Shown here one piece after another: positions 10,557 through 22,386 of a DNA stretch of 64,000 nucleotides. Location: positions 3,530-67,529 of the forward strand of contig MU405377.1 in NCBI GenBank assembly GCA_022836615.1. Direction: 5' to 3'. The position numbers were made by a program, and so were the translations under genes. How positions within the stretch are numbered: position 1 is the first letter of the stretch; every line of letters starts with the position of its first letter. The DNA comes from Annulohypoxylon bovei var. microspora (lineage: Eukaryota; Ascomycota; Sordariomycetes; Xylariales; Hypoxylaceae). The notes under the pieces were generated by a model. That model searched no databases, was not told the DNA's origin, and saw only the letters and a program-made list of their open reading frames with translations.

Positions 10557-10707
10557 AAGCCGAGGGGCAAGGAGTTGTGAGTTAGCCTCGATAGTTATTA
10601 GGATTCCTAATAATAAGCCCCTGACGCTAAGCGGTCAATATGTAGACACTGCTGCCCTGGCAAATTCTTCCTTAGCAACTCGTGGTCTCATTATCGCCTG
10701 ATCAACC

Positions 10708-12594
10708 CTAGAAGACGGGATCGAGGGTATTGCGAATATCCCTTATTGTCTGCATGAAATTCTCGACCCTTTCGATGCCTTTAGGTACCGTGAGACTATT
10801 ACCGGCATCAAGTAGATGCTGGAGCTCGTCACCCCATATATTTCCAGCGGATTCTTCCTCCGAATCCCAATCCTGCCCAAAGACACTGACTCCTACGTCA
10901 ATAGTCGGCACTTTCTCCGCTATCATTGCGGAGATGCTATTCCATCGGTGATTGACTGCAACTTGGACAATATATGGCGTCGTCTGCCATCTGAAACGGT
11001 ACAGTGTCTTTACAGCGACTTCCTTAATCTTTTCCGCCATCGAATTGAAAGGGCTGAGTTTAACGCGCGGATAGACGTCGAGGTCGTGGGGTCGATCTAG
11101 GTTGAATAGCTTGACTTCTGCTGCTCGTAGGTACTTGTCGACTCCTGGGAATGTCTTTGCGCCCTTATCCTCGTTGACGGCCTCCAATTTCCAGTCGAGA
11201 TTTCTGGAATTGTCGTTAGATCAAGTATCTCACCAGACGATTACCTAAGTATAGACTTACCTTCCAAGGCTTTGGTTGAGAAGGTGGAATTCGGCAAAGT
11301 TGTCCTCTACCCCACACGCCGATACGCGGTACAGTTGGCATGCGGTAGAGCCTCTTACGCTTCCTCTGGCTCTCTTCTTGATGGCCATGGTGAACTTTGT
11401 CTGCTGCGAGCTTGCCTCAAAAGCGTATTCCGGTAAGACATTCGCCGGTGAGCCTGACTGGTTACCAGTAGGCCCAAATGGACTGCTCGCATCGTTTCTG
11501 ATAAAGTCCAGTACTCTTATAGCAAGCGTTTCGTTGCCAATCCTAGTTAAGTGTTAATCATACCTAGTAGATTTATCAATCCCAAACGTCTTAGTACTGA
11601 CGATGTCTTCAACCACGCAGAAGCACGAGGGTTCTTCATCATGGCATGAAATTCTTGGTATCCATAGACATTCTTGCCTTGTGGGTATGTTCGCAGCATG
11701 CAATAGCCGAGGTGAACTCTCAATGTCAACGATAGGGGGAGTCGACCAGCCTTCTTCAGTCCAGTATAGACACGATTGTTTAGCTTCGTCGCATACTCAT
11801 GGAAGTTCTTGGTGACTTCTACGCTAGAAGCGGCTCCTTGTCCCGGCTGTAACTTCGGCCGTACCTCTCCAGACTCGGTGTTGATATCTAAAATAACCCG
11901 GGAGGCGCTGTCGACTCCAGTTGGCGGCTCCTGAAAAATGCCTGATTCTCGAGCGGATACATTGGAGATCAGTTCATCGGCCACATCCTGGGCTGCGCTA
12001 ATGATTTCGGCAATATCTTTTGCAGGTGCAATGATGCGCAGGTATGAGCCTTGGCCCGTCTTTCGAATCTCGAGCCCACTACCGACATTTGCGCGGTCTA
12101 GCTCTTTGTGCACAGCCTCGACTACCCCGGAAGCCATTTCCGGGGTATGTGAGATGATGAAATTGGCCTGGCGAGTTAGAAAAGAAGCAAAGGCACACTG
12201 GCTAATATAGTTTGGTAACACTGTCAGTGGAGATACGTACCTGGACCTTCTCGCTACCACGAGTGCTGCTACCCTCGGCTCCTGATGCATTACGTAGGTT
12301 GTGAATAGGATCTGACTCTGGGTCGCCCAAAGGGGTGGGTAAGACAGCTATCTCAGGATCATTGCCGACCGTCGTAGTAGCAGTGTTACCTGTTTGCTGT
12401 AAGGGCCAGTCAGCCAGTTCTAGTGAGGCTTTCCTGACAGGTAACCCATAGGTGTCGGCGGCGAGAATAGGACAGTCTCGAAATGTAACCTCGCTGTTGT
12501 CTGATCCCCCGAGAAGATCTATGGGGGATTTGAAGTTGTTGGCGGAGTGCTTGTCTTTCGACGACTGAGAGTCACTGAGAATAAAGTGAGCCAT
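10708..12594 (-). CDS. Conserved-looking fungal protein, function unknown
   Basis: I do not recognise a named function. I place four exons: 12594-12241, 12167-11602, 11542-11261 and 11203-10708. They total 1698 nt, or 565 aa. The N-terminal 118 residues look disordered. From about residue 118 the sequence is well structured, starting ANFIISHTPEMASGVVEAVH and then GLEIRKTGQGSYLRIIAPAK, a pattern reminiscent of KH-like RNA-binding folds. The rest is a mixed alpha/beta domain ending DIRNTLDPVF. It may belong to one of the fungal DUF families (I think of DUF7905), but I cannot confirm that. An alternative start at 12649 splices ATGGAATCACTAATAGACAT from a gtaagt donor (12629) to a tctcag acceptor (12575), in frame, replacing the first seven residues. 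The gene is tail-to-tail with GIM5, 151 bp apart. Confidence 0.75.
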
Positions 12595-12649
12595 GGGCTT
12601 GTTGTTTCGAAGGCATGAAAGGAACTTACATGTCTATTAGTGATTCCAT

Positions 12650-13470
12650 GGTGGTGAGGGTAGGTAGATATTTATTCTGATGATCAGAAGTGCAAGTATG
12701 TTTGATGGATGAAGAGGGTTTGTTCTGGACTTCCTCAGGGAAGGATAAAAAGAACGGGGAATGATGGGAAAACAATGAAAGAAGAAGAAGGAATGCATTT
12801 TTTGTTATCTCTACAAATACCTAGTCGTTACCTGTAACATCTTGCTCATCTGATATTACATAGTATTTTATATAATCGGTTACATGTAACTAGGTAGCTA
12901 TTTATGGAGAGATACTTTACGGACAAAAAATGTTCACAGTTTGAATTTTAAAGTAACTAACTACATATATGTAGTTAGTTTTACTTTCTGTATGTATGTA
13001 TATGCACTGTTGGAAGCTACATACTAGGTGCCTACATAGTTTACTCAACTACCTATGTACCTAGATACAAACCTGGGTAGCTACTGCTTTTCTTAGACTG
13101 CTCTGGTTATGACAGTACATACATATGTATTATTGATCCTACCGTACATAAGGTACTGCCTATAACTAAGTGGTATAGTATTAGGTAAGCAAGGGGTAAA
13201 TGTTAACTTAAATTGACTGAGTTATGCACGTGACCTCGTGAAATTCCACATCGCGTAACTCGCAATCCACGCGTGTCATACCATTTTGTCCCACATTGAA
13301 TCACCATCAAGTTACCTATAGTTATAGGTGTTTGATCCTTCTCCCGTTCTTTAAACCTATTTCCCCCCTCGAATGAAATAAAAAACACGGGGTTTTACTT
13401 TTATTTTTTCTACCTAAAACCATTTGTTCAATTGACTTCCAGTTACTTATTCCACAACTGGTTATCCTAG
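12650..13470. promoter_or_regulatory. Divergent intergenic region upstream of ORC1
   Basis: About 820 bp of AT-rich spacer between two divergent genes. It is dense in short palindromes: a 12-bp perfect palindrome gttacatgtaac at 12879-12890 and a 26-bp perfect palindrome at 12955-12980. Repeated acctag/ctaggta words also occur. No gene was seen. Confidence 0.55.
12955..12980. repeat. 26-bp perfect palindrome
   Basis: The half-site aactaactacata is followed at once by its exact reverse complement. Partial symmetry extends outwards (aaagta on the left against tactttc on the right). It could extrude as a cruciform or bind a dimeric factor. Confidence 0.9.
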
Positions 13471-15806
13471 ATGGGACGTCATTCTTTAACCGCAGTCACT
13501 GGGGTTGCTCGGGATGACTCCGATGACGAGCTTGGCATCGATGACCATCCTTGGGAATGGATTTACCGGCAAACCCAGACTTCTGACTCGGCAACTAAGA
13601 GGAAGAGAAATGACCAGCACGATATCATCGGCGCCCGCATGGGCACTTTTGAATGCTACGTTGGTGATTGCGTTCTCTTGAAAGCAGAGGGCTCAAATGA
13701 GGCATGGGTTGGCATCGTCACCGAGTTCCGCGAAGCCGATGATGAAGGGGATAAGGCCGCCAATTTTCTGTGGTTTTCTACGGAGAAGGAAATCCGGAAT
13801 AGTGACCGGAAGAGGAAGGACTTTCTCCAGGTTGGTTCTTGATATACATCTTTGTGGTGTTCGCATATCTATATCTTGCCAACTAACTTGGGATTAGAAC
13901 GAGCTGTATATTACTCCATCTTCTGATGTGAATCCCCTAGCTTCTATCAATGGCAGAGCCGTGGTTATGTCTCAGCATGAGTTTCTCCGGCAGTACCCTA
14001 ACGGCAAGATCCCCCGCAGCTCACCAGGCTACAACAAGACCTTCATCTGTAGGAGAGGATGCAACACGAGGACCTCGACGTACACCGACGAATTTGCATG
14101 GGAAGATGCTTACTCTGGCAAAGAGGACATAGGTGACTTGCTAGAATTGGTGCAAAGCAAAACGAGATCGACAAGGAAGCGACGCAATCACGACATCTCC
14201 CTGGAAGTTGACTATGTCGCTACTCAACTAGAGCAGGATGTCGATTATCACTCCGATGATGCTGTTCGTCGAACAGTAACTACGCCAAGAAAACGACAAA
14301 AAACAACCCGGGTAGTGACACCTTCTAACCGCAGGTAGGTATTTGCCTCGGGTATCTGCCTCGCTGATCCTGCTCCTCGGAATCGTTTTATACCCAGTAC
14401 CACTAACCTTTAATACTAGGATTATGGTGAAAAAGGCATTGGAATTCACCCCGCTTGCCACCCGTACCCTTTCTCCGAGTTATCATCAGTCATCCCCCTT
14501 TCAGATCGCAAGGGCCCAACTGCATGTCGCATCAGTACCCAGCAGTTTGCCTTGTCGAGAGTCTGAATTTTCCTTGGTGTACTCGCATCTCGAGGCTGCC
14601 ATTACCGACGGGTCGGGTGCGTGTATCTATATATCAGGTACACCGGGAACCGGGAAGACAGCCACGGTACGAGAAGTAGTATCGAAGCTGGACGAGGCAG
14701 TGCGTTCCGACGAGCTCGACGACTTTATCTTTGTCGAAATAAATGGCATGAAGATTACTGATCCGCACCAATCGTACTCTATGCTCTGGGAGGCTTTGAA
14801 GGGACAGCGCGTTAGCCCAAGCCAGGCACTAGACCTCCTAGAGCGCGAGTTTAACAATCCGAGTCCTCGCCGAGTACCTTGCGTCGTCTTGATGGATGAA
14901 TTGGACCAACTTGTCACCAAGAACCAGAGCGTCATGTATAACTTCTTCAACTGGCCCGGATTGAGACATTCCCGACTTATTGTGCTTGCTGTGGCTAATA
15001 CGATGGATCTTCCGGAGAGAACGCTCAGCAATAAAATCAGTAGTCGCCTGGGACTAACACGTATCACATTTCCGGGTTACAATCACGAACAACTAATGAA
15101 GATCATCCAGTCACGACTCGAAGGAGTGCCGGGGAACATTGTAGAACCAGATGCCGTCCAATTTGCCAGCCGGAAGGTCGCCGCCGTAAGTGGCGATGCA
15201 CGACGTGCTCTAGACATCTGCCGACGAGCAGTAGAGCTAGCCGAAGCCGATGTCAGGTCCTCGGAACTCGATCCGGCGACGCCGAGCAGAAGAGCAAAAG
15301 CAAAATCGAGTGAGGCTGAGAAGACGAAAAACTCTAAGGGTAAAGTCACTATCTCGACAGTCAAACGAGCGATCAACGAGGCAACCACGAGTCCATTGCA
15401 GCAATATTTACGCGCTCTTCCATTCGCTTCTAAGCTGGTACTCACGTCCCTACTTGTGAGAAATGAACGGACGGGTCTGCCGGACAGCACCTACGGTGAC
15501 GTTATGGAAGAGATGAATCGCGCCCTCGTCATAGACGCCGGAAGCCGGCGAGTTAATTTGCTCAAGCGTACGGCGGAGAGGGATTCCAGTAGGATGAATG
15601 TTACTACACGAAAGTGTGAAACCAGGCTTGTAAGGCCGGCAGGGATTAGTACTGCTGCCGTCGATTTGACTGGTGCCGGGATTATCATATTGGAAGGCCA
15701 GAGAGCTGAGCGGCCAAGTAAGATTCGGCTTGCCGTGGGCGACGAAGAAATAAAGCTTGCATTCCGAGATGACCCTGAAATCAGGGCGCTGGGTATAACA
15801 TTCTAG
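13471..15806 (+). CDS. ORC1: Origin recognition complex subunit 1
   Basis: This is the largest ORC subunit. It binds replication origins and loads Cdc6 and MCM. I place three exons: 13471-13830, 13898-14334 and 14420-15806. They total 2184 nt, or 727 aa. A BAH domain occupies roughly residues 50-190, preceded by DDSDDELGIDDHPWEWIY. A charged linker with TTPRKRQKTTRVVTP follows. The AAA+ ATPase has Walker A GTPGTGKT at about 338, Walker B VLMDELDQL at about 421 and sensor-like VANTMDLPER. A C-terminal winged-helix region ends the protein. It is shorter than yeast Orc1 but complete from BAH to WH. It is intact and tail-to-tail with PRP46 (174 bp apart). Confidence 0.95.
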
Positions 15807-15979
15807 TTCACAAGTTCATAATATATACAAATATGTAATACGGAAGGAAGCTAAAATTCGTGATATGGATATCCACTCTTTGCCACTCATCAATTCTCGC
15901 GCGTAGGGAGTCAGTCATGTATACACTAAATCCCCTCCCATCCTTGGTATTTATTAAGCATACAACATAGAGTGTCCTC

Positions 15980-17431
15980 TCAATACTTTCGTCTTCCTAA
16001 CGTGGGCTTCCACTCGAGAGGATGAGTTTCCGGCGTTGCCTTTTCATCCTGTTTCCATATCTTGATTGTCTTATCCCCCTCACCAACAATAAGTCGCAGA
16101 CCCGTGCGGTCGAAGGTCGAGCTATAAATTGCCGACTCGCAATTCAGCGATCCGGGCTGGGCGATGGTATCCGCTGCCTGGAATCGATGCCCCGACTTCC
16201 AGTCCCAAAAGCTCATGGACCCATCCTGCCCCCCGGAGAACAGAACATCCTCGTTGACGGCTAAAGAGTTGATTATGGCGTTGTGGCCGTCGAAGTTACC
16301 CATAAAAGAACCCTCCGGGCATTTCCACTGCTTGATGCTATTGTTACTTCCAGTGGCGAATGTGAACTCGGTGGGGTGTATAGCGAGGCCGCGAACACCC
16401 GCTTTGTGATGGGTAAGCACGCCCATGGTCTTGCCGGCAGCGAGGTCCCATAATCGGACGGTATGGTCTTCCGAGGCGCTGATGACTTGCGGGTCGGCCT
16501 CCTGGCACTGGACGTTGGTGACCGACCGGGTGTGGCCAGACAAGACATGGATATTACTGCGAGTACGCATATCCCAGACCCTAGAGGCGCCGTCCCTGCC
16601 ACCCGTGACGAGAACGTCTAGCGTAGGATGAAGCGACAAACTAGCGACTCCGCTGAGGTGTCCGTGATAGTGCCTTATCACCTTGTTTGTTTCTAAATCC
16701 CAGCATTTGACCATCTTATCCTCGCCGCAGGAGAAGAGGTACGGGTGGCGAGGGGATACGGCCAGGCCGCGCACGGCGGCTATGTGGCCGGTTAAGGTGA
16801 TCCTGAGGCGTCCCGTCGCAAGATCCCAGACCTTGATTGTTCGGTCACCGGCGCCACTAGCAAACCATTGGTTGTGTGGTTCGACAGCGAGACTTCGAAC
16901 CCAACCCAAATGGCCTGAAATAACTCTCATCAGCTTCCATGGCGGGTGCCAGTCGGGCTTGACTTGATGCGTGACCTGAGCGCGGGCGACGTTTAAGATT
17001 TCGGACGACGTGGTATTTGATGATTGTGAGGAGGCTGCGGGAGGTTTGCTTAAATGGACGAGGGCGTTGGAGTTTGGTCGAGGCTTGTCCGAGTTGCTGG
17101 AGGATTGAGCAATGTCTTCGATCAGCTTCTGGGTCTTCTGATCTTCGGGTGCGGCTGGAGGCTGATTCGAAGTCGATTTCTTTCCCTTCTTCCTAGCAGT
17201 CATAGCGCTTGCTTGCTTCTGGGCAAGAGCAAAAGGTAATTCTTTGACATGCTCGTATTCGGCATGAAACCGAACAGAGAGAGCATCTTTCTCGCGCCGC
17301 GGTTCAGTCGCGTCGACGGTTAACTTGAGTTTCTTTCGCGCCGACTCGCCAGACGGATCTGCGAAGAGGGATTTCGATCGTCGGGAATTATCAAGCACGA
17401 GACTTTTCAGATCAGGCTGAACGACTTCCAT
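15980..17431 (-). CDS. PRP46: Pre-mRNA-splicing WD40 protein (PRL1/PLRG1 family)
   Basis: A core member of the NineTeen (Prp19) complex of the spliceosome. It is a single exon of 483 aa, unusual among the intron-rich neighbours. The N-terminal 160 residues are low-complexity, with conserved FHAEYEHVKELPFALAQKQ. Seven WD40 repeats follow from about residue 170, opening WKLMRVISGHLGWVRSLAVE and including SGAGDRTIKVWDLATG, SCGEDKMVKCWDLET and SASEDHTVRLWDLAAG. The C-terminus is WKPTLGRRKY. High similarity to PLRG1 in the propeller makes the call firm. Confidence 0.95.
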   Translation of the reverse strand: MEVVQPDLKSLVLDNSRRSKSLFADPSGESARKKLKLTVDATEPRREKDALSVRFHAEYEHVKELPFALAQKQASAMTARKKGKKSTSNQPPAAPEDQKTQKLIEDIAQSSSNSDKPRPNSNALVHLSKPPAASSQSSNTTSSEILNVARAQVTHQVKPDWHPPWKLMRVISGHLGWVRSLAVEPHNQWFASGAGDRTIKVWDLATGRLRITLTGHIAAVRGLAVSPRHPYLFSCGEDKMVKCWDLETNKVIRHYHGHLSGVASLSLHPTLDVLVTGGRDGASRVWDMRTRSNIHVLSGHTRSVTNVQCQEADPQVISASEDHTVRLWDLAAGKTMGVLTHHKAGVRGLAIHPTEFTFATGSNNSIKQWKCPEGSFMGNFDGHNAIINSLAVNEDVLFSGGQDGSMSFWDWKSGHRFQAADTIAQPGSLNCESAIYSSTFDRTGLRLIVGEGDKTIKIWKQDEKATPETHPLEWKPTLGRRKY

Positions 17432-17967
17432 CGTGTTGTTGGATTCTGTTGTGCTGCTAGAACCAAATTGCGACTCGTCCTGGTGGTGATGGCGAAAGTT
17501 GAGAATTTCAGAAATTCAAATGTTTAACTAAAGTAAGGTTTGTATAAGGTACCTAATGCACCTAAGTACCTAGGTACACATGCTAGCTTTCAATCAAGGT
17601 TAGTGGATTGACAGCGTCAAGCTAGCGGCTAGCTCTAGTGGTCCCCGCCCCCATTAGTTGAATATCCTGCTTTCTCTTTAGACGCATCCATGAATCCATC
17701 ATCTAGGACATTTACCTAGACACCCATATATGAACTAGTTCTATTATCCTTAAGAGTATCTAGGTAATTAAGACAAAAAAAAAGACATATTATCAGTGCA
17801 TTTATTTGAATATCCTCTCACAACTAAGAGAAGGACAAGGACGAGCTTAGCCGATCTCATTCTCTACTTTAGGACCTAGGTATTTTAAGGTGATACCTCA
17901 TATTATTCCCGTATAACTATTGTATATGCAATCCTTCATACTCACGACATTTATATAAGCAGGCAAC
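17432..17967. promoter_or_regulatory. Divergent promoter PRP46/NAS6
   Basis: 536 bp with an exact TACCTAGGTA palindrome at 17567-17576 and an A-run (about 17774-17782). No coding signal was seen. Confidence 0.5.
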
Positions 17968-19079
17968 ATGTCATCCGATCAGTCAAAATATGCTATACAT
18001 GCTGCTGCTCGAGAAGGTCAAGGTAAACGGGTCCTCCAGTCCTCCCCCTTGCCACCGCTAGGCCTTCTCTTAAGGATCCCTCGCTAACCACACTTATCAT
18101 GCCCTGGCAGTTACCGTTGTCGAGTCATTACTAAACGTAGGCTTGTGAAATCACACCATTTGCTGGAGTTTCTATGTAACTCAAAGAATTTATAGGCAGA
18201 TCCGAAATTATCTCGTCTTAAAGATGACGATGGCCGTCTTCCTATCCACTGGGCCGCATCTGCAAACAGCCACCCCATCGTTTTAATGTTAACTCAGCAG
18301 AAAGAGTTCGACCCAGACGTTGAGGTAACAACCCCTCGATAATGAACTCGTCGATACGTACTAAAATAGTATCATATTCTCGTGGCTAACAACCTTCAAG
18401 GATGATAGTGGCTGGTCTCCCTTGATGATTGCGGCGAGTGTGAAAGACGGCGACGCAATCGTAGAGCTGTTGCTGTCGAGAGGCGCAGATGTGAATCAGA
18501 AGAGTGAGACCCATTGCTCAAAGTCAAGTATAGATCACAATAAGGCTAACCCTCGGCAGATAACAACGGACAGGTGCGTTATCGAATGAATTTTAGACTG
18601 TATATGAACGTTAGGTCCGGATAGATGATTGATGACAGCGTAGACAACTCTCCACTTCGTTGCCTCTAAGAACAACCTTGAAGTAGCTCGCAAGCTTTTG
18701 GATAACAAGCCACCGGCATCAACGCGGGTTAGGGACAAGCGTGGCCAATATCCCCTCCACCGTGCCGCAGCAGCAGGTTCGGTGGCCATGGTCAATTTGC
18801 TAGTACAGAACCGAAGCCCGCTCAACGCAACTGACACTGCTGGTTATACCGCTCTACACCATGCCGTTGCTGAGGGCCACGGTCGGTCTTCCTCTGTCAT
18901 AGCCAACATATACGATGACTGACGAAACATCAGGAGCTACCGCGGTGGCCTTGTTGAAGGCCGGCGCTGAGATCGACAAGCGAGACTTGGACGGATATCT
19001 CGCATTGGATCTTGCACCCGATAAGGAGGTTCGCAAGTATATTGAGCGGGAGGCTGAAAATGAGGGAATCGAGTTGTGA
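17968..19079 (+). CDS. NAS6: Ankyrin-repeat proteasome assembly chaperone (gankyrin)
   Basis: It binds Rpt3 during assembly of the 19S proteasome base. I place seven exons: 17968-18022, 18111-18136, 18196-18324, 18401-18503, 18560-18573, 18644-18881 and 18934-19079. They total 711 nt, or 236 aa, close to human PSMD10 (226). The protein is ankyrin repeats throughout, e.g. DDDGRLPIHWAASANSHPIV, DDSGWSPLMIAASVKDGDAI and DTAGYTALHHAVAEGH. Exons of 26 and 14 nt are small. The 14-nt one encodes the start of repeat 4 (NNNGQ) and is required to keep frame. Confidence 0.9.
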
Positions 19080-19204
19080 ACGTCTACTACAGTTTTTGAC
19101 TCTTGTCATCGACTGCATGTGCTACTCATCATAACCTTGCTTCGTGCCTATACCCAAAACAAGTTTAGGTATAGCAAGGCATAGCCGATCTAATCAGCTC
19201 GCCC

Positions 19205-21326
19205 TTATTTAATCGTGCGTTCTACGAGATCCCTATACATGGCTTTGACATCGTCCACGTCTGCACGCAACTCCTCTACTAGCTCGCTCTTTTCCCCGAG
19301 CATCTCCAGCGTAGTTTGATATCTCTCGTTCATCTCTGCCACCTCCTTTTCCAGCTCTTCAGCTCTCTTCCTAGCTCCCTTCCCAGCCTCAGCCTCCTTC
19401 ATTAGTACGACTATCTCCCCGCGAGCCTCGTCCCGCTGACTCGAAATCCTAGCAAGCTCCTCCTTGGTTGCTACTTTCTCGCTCTCCAATCGACGGACTA
19501 CGGCGCTCATTCTTTCAACGAGTTGCACCGATGGTCCCGCAGTCATAGTCGAGACTGATACCATATCTTGCAACACGTTTTGGGGAGAGGCCGGAGCCTC
19601 AGTCTCGAAGACGTCGTCCCTATCGATGGCGTGGGTCGTGGGAGATGCCAACATCTCTAACCCGCCGGAAAGGGATGGCGGCGTTCCTGACAGTATCGAT
19701 GTCACAGGAAACATGGGAGATCGCATGGGAGGCTGCGCTGACGGCCGCCTCCCGGTTGACGGTCGTTCGCCGGGGCTCGGTTCACCATTACTAGAGGGCG
19801 CCGAGGTCTTGCGAAACCTCGCCGGGTAGCTCTGCAGCCCGAGGAATTCACCGCTGAAGGTCCTCTGGGGCGCGGTTAGCAGAGGAGATTCCGGGCGGCT
19901 AATGCTGCGGAAGGGTGCGGTTGGAACGTCCTCTAGCCAGTTCCGCCGCTCTTGGTCCGTTCGTTCAGCCTTTTCTTCTTTCCAAGCTAACCGCCGCCGT
20001 TCGAAGTCGGATCTTGCTTCAGCCAACGAGGCCTCGGCCTCCTCGGCTCGCCTGCGCAGGGATTCGAATTGAGATTGGTATGAGGACAAATCCTGTTGGA
20101 CGCTGGGAAGCTGATGCCTTGCCTCCTCCAATTCCTCCTCCTGGCGCTTGGCTCGAGAAGCCTGACTCTAGTAATTAGTCTTTGTGCTTGTTTCGGGGAA
20201 TTCCAGTTGCCTACCGTCTCCCGGGCTTTCCGCCTAATGTCTGACTCGCGACGCGACGCCTCATCTCTCTCCTTCTCCAAGGCTGCGGTTTTTGCAATCA
20301 GGGATGCTTCGATGCCCTGCCAATTCTCGCTAGCGACGGAATACTGTGTCTGAAGAGTCTCTATCTGGCGGAGTAGTTTCGCCTGTGCATCCCCCACAGC
20401 ACCCGACGATGCTTCTTCCGCCCGGATTCGTAGAGCCTCTAGTTTGCTTTCAAGGATTTGGACTTCTCCCTTAAGTTCTAACTCTACGGCCCGAGAACGC
20501 TCGGCGGCCCTATCGGCCTTTTCTTGTAATTCCGTTGCTTGTATCTTAGCACGGTCAGCTACCAGGCCTTTCTCTACTTCCAGCGTTGCAATCGCGTCCT
20601 CTAGCTCTTTCACGCGTTTCTCTCCCGCCTGTCGTAGTTGATCGTTTACCTTAGAGGCTACGTTTTTAGCTTGGTCTGATTCCTCCTGGAGTCGATCCTT
20701 GAGCTTGGATATTGTGTTGTCTTTTGAGGTGATCTCGCTTCTGAGTTTTTCTATATCTCTTCTAACTTGGCTTATTTGCTTCTGCGATTCTGTGTTTGCC
20801 TTCTCGACATCACCTTGTTCGTTTACTTTCTTCCGTAGCGCACTAAGCTCATTCTCTGCCTTCTGACGCCAGAGCTTCTGCTCGTTGAGCTCCTTTTCGC
20901 CTAACGCAAGCTGGCCCCTTAATTTCTTGATGATGCTTCGGTGTTTCTGCTCTGCACCCGCGAGTTTCTGGCCTTCTTCCATTAACTGGGCGATTTGCTG
21001 ATCCTTCTCGGCAATCTTTTTCTCCTCGCTACCTGCTGGCGCAGCGGTGGCGGTATTTCTTGCAGCCTCTGATATTTGTCGGGCTAGATATTGCAATTTA
21101 GCCTGGAGAGCATCAACCCTTTCGACATGGCTATGAAGCTCTTCCTGATGTTGTACCTGAGTCTCTTCTAGAGATTTCTCGAGATCTGCAATGCGCTGCT
21201 CGTATAGGATGGATGATGGCGAAGCGGCTTCGGCCCCTGAGAGGCCATCAGAAGTCACTACATCAGGCTCGATCGTAGGCGTGCGAGATCTTTCAACGTG
21301 AACTTCGTGATCGACTTGTCCATCGG

Positions 21327-21357
<31 letters not shown>

Positions 21358-21777
21358 TAGTGGCACGGGAACAGGTTCTTTGCTTGTTCTATCATCTTTT
21401 GAGCTATCTACATTTTCGGCACTTGGCGTGACGGGAATATCAGAGCTCGCACGGGGACTTTGGGTTGGTGAGACGATTTCGGTACTTGGCCTAGGCGAAG
21501 AATCAGCCCTTTGGGCGGCATTCTTAGCGGCAACAGCTCGAGCTAATCGTTCCTGTAATCTATCGTTGGTAGACCTCGAAGGCGTAGCAGACCGTGGTGG
21601 TATATTGGTGCTGGAAGCTGTGGTAGACGAAGCGGATGATGGTCTTGTTGGTCTCTGCGATGCTGACTGCTTTGCGGACTCTTCCTCGGCAAGAATATTG
21701 TCAAGCCTCGCCTCGACTCCGGCGACGGCCTGGGACAAGAAGGAGCCCCATCTCGATGACTTCTGGGGAGTTGACAT
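19205..21777 (-). CDS. SGM1: TMF1/Sgm1-type Golgi coiled-coil protein
   Basis: A golgin-like tether that acts with Rab6/Ypt6 at the Golgi. I place two exons: 21777-20215 and 20167-19205. They total 2526 nt, or 841 aa. The N-terminus (MSTPQKSSRWGSFLSQAVAG) is an amphipathic segment, then comes a Ser/Thr/Pro-rich region with a run of alanines (GCC/GCA codons, 21325-21360). Long heptad coiled coil runs from about residue 190 to 580. The C-terminal coil (from SVQLVERMSAVVRRLESEKV to the end, LVERTIK) matches the TMF 'TATA-binding' domain, a name that is historical and misleading. Upstream in-frame triplets lack an ATG, so 21777 is the start. Confidence 0.85.
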
Positions 21778-21902
21778 ATCTGAGGCTCTCGAGCCCACAC
21801 GGTATAACTGGAGATACGATGATCTTTTATCTTTAGTGGGCGGTTATATCGCATGTAATTCGTTCGTCTGGGGGTTCGGAAGATAGAGTCGGCGCATTGT
21901 AC

Positions 21903-21927
21903 GGGATGGGGATGGGGATGGGGATGG
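21903..21927 (+). repeat. G-quadruplex-type (GGGGAT)n repeat
   Basis: Four runs of three or more G separated by AT. It lies about 130 bp upstream of the SGM1 start, on the strand opposite to its transcript, so the mRNA leader would be C-rich. Confidence 0.7.
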
Positions 21928-22368
21928 TCAGCTTTAACTGCTAGTAGCTGACGTGTCACAGCGACGAGCTGAAAAGGCTCGTTGGACTATCCTATTCCTA
22001 CTATCCTATCGACAGGGGATTCCGTAGAAATATATATCTATCGTTGCATTTGCGCCTCCTTGTTGTTCAATAAAAGAACGACTAGATCGAGTGTGTTAGT
22101 TTTCCTGGCTGTGGTTGCAAAACCGCAGGTAATTTCGATATTGCCATACAAGAGACAACGTGCTCTCGCGCAAGTCTGCGGCTGAGAAGCACCTTACGAT
22201 CTGTGATTTTCGATTTCCGATTCCAGCTAGCGAAGCTTGGCAGTCGTGAATAAGAAAACGATCACCATGAGAGATGTTAACTTAGCATAGGTAGCGAAAT
22301 ATTGAGAAAGCGATCACTTTGGCGGCTTCGTCGTTAATAAAACATCTATGTAAGACTCCGCTAAAGTT

Positions 22369-22386
22369 GTACATACATGTATGTAC
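22369..22386. repeat. 18-bp perfect palindrome
   Basis: GTACATACATGTATGTAC reads the same on both strands. It is intergenic, between SGM1 and the ceramidase gene. Confidence 0.95.
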
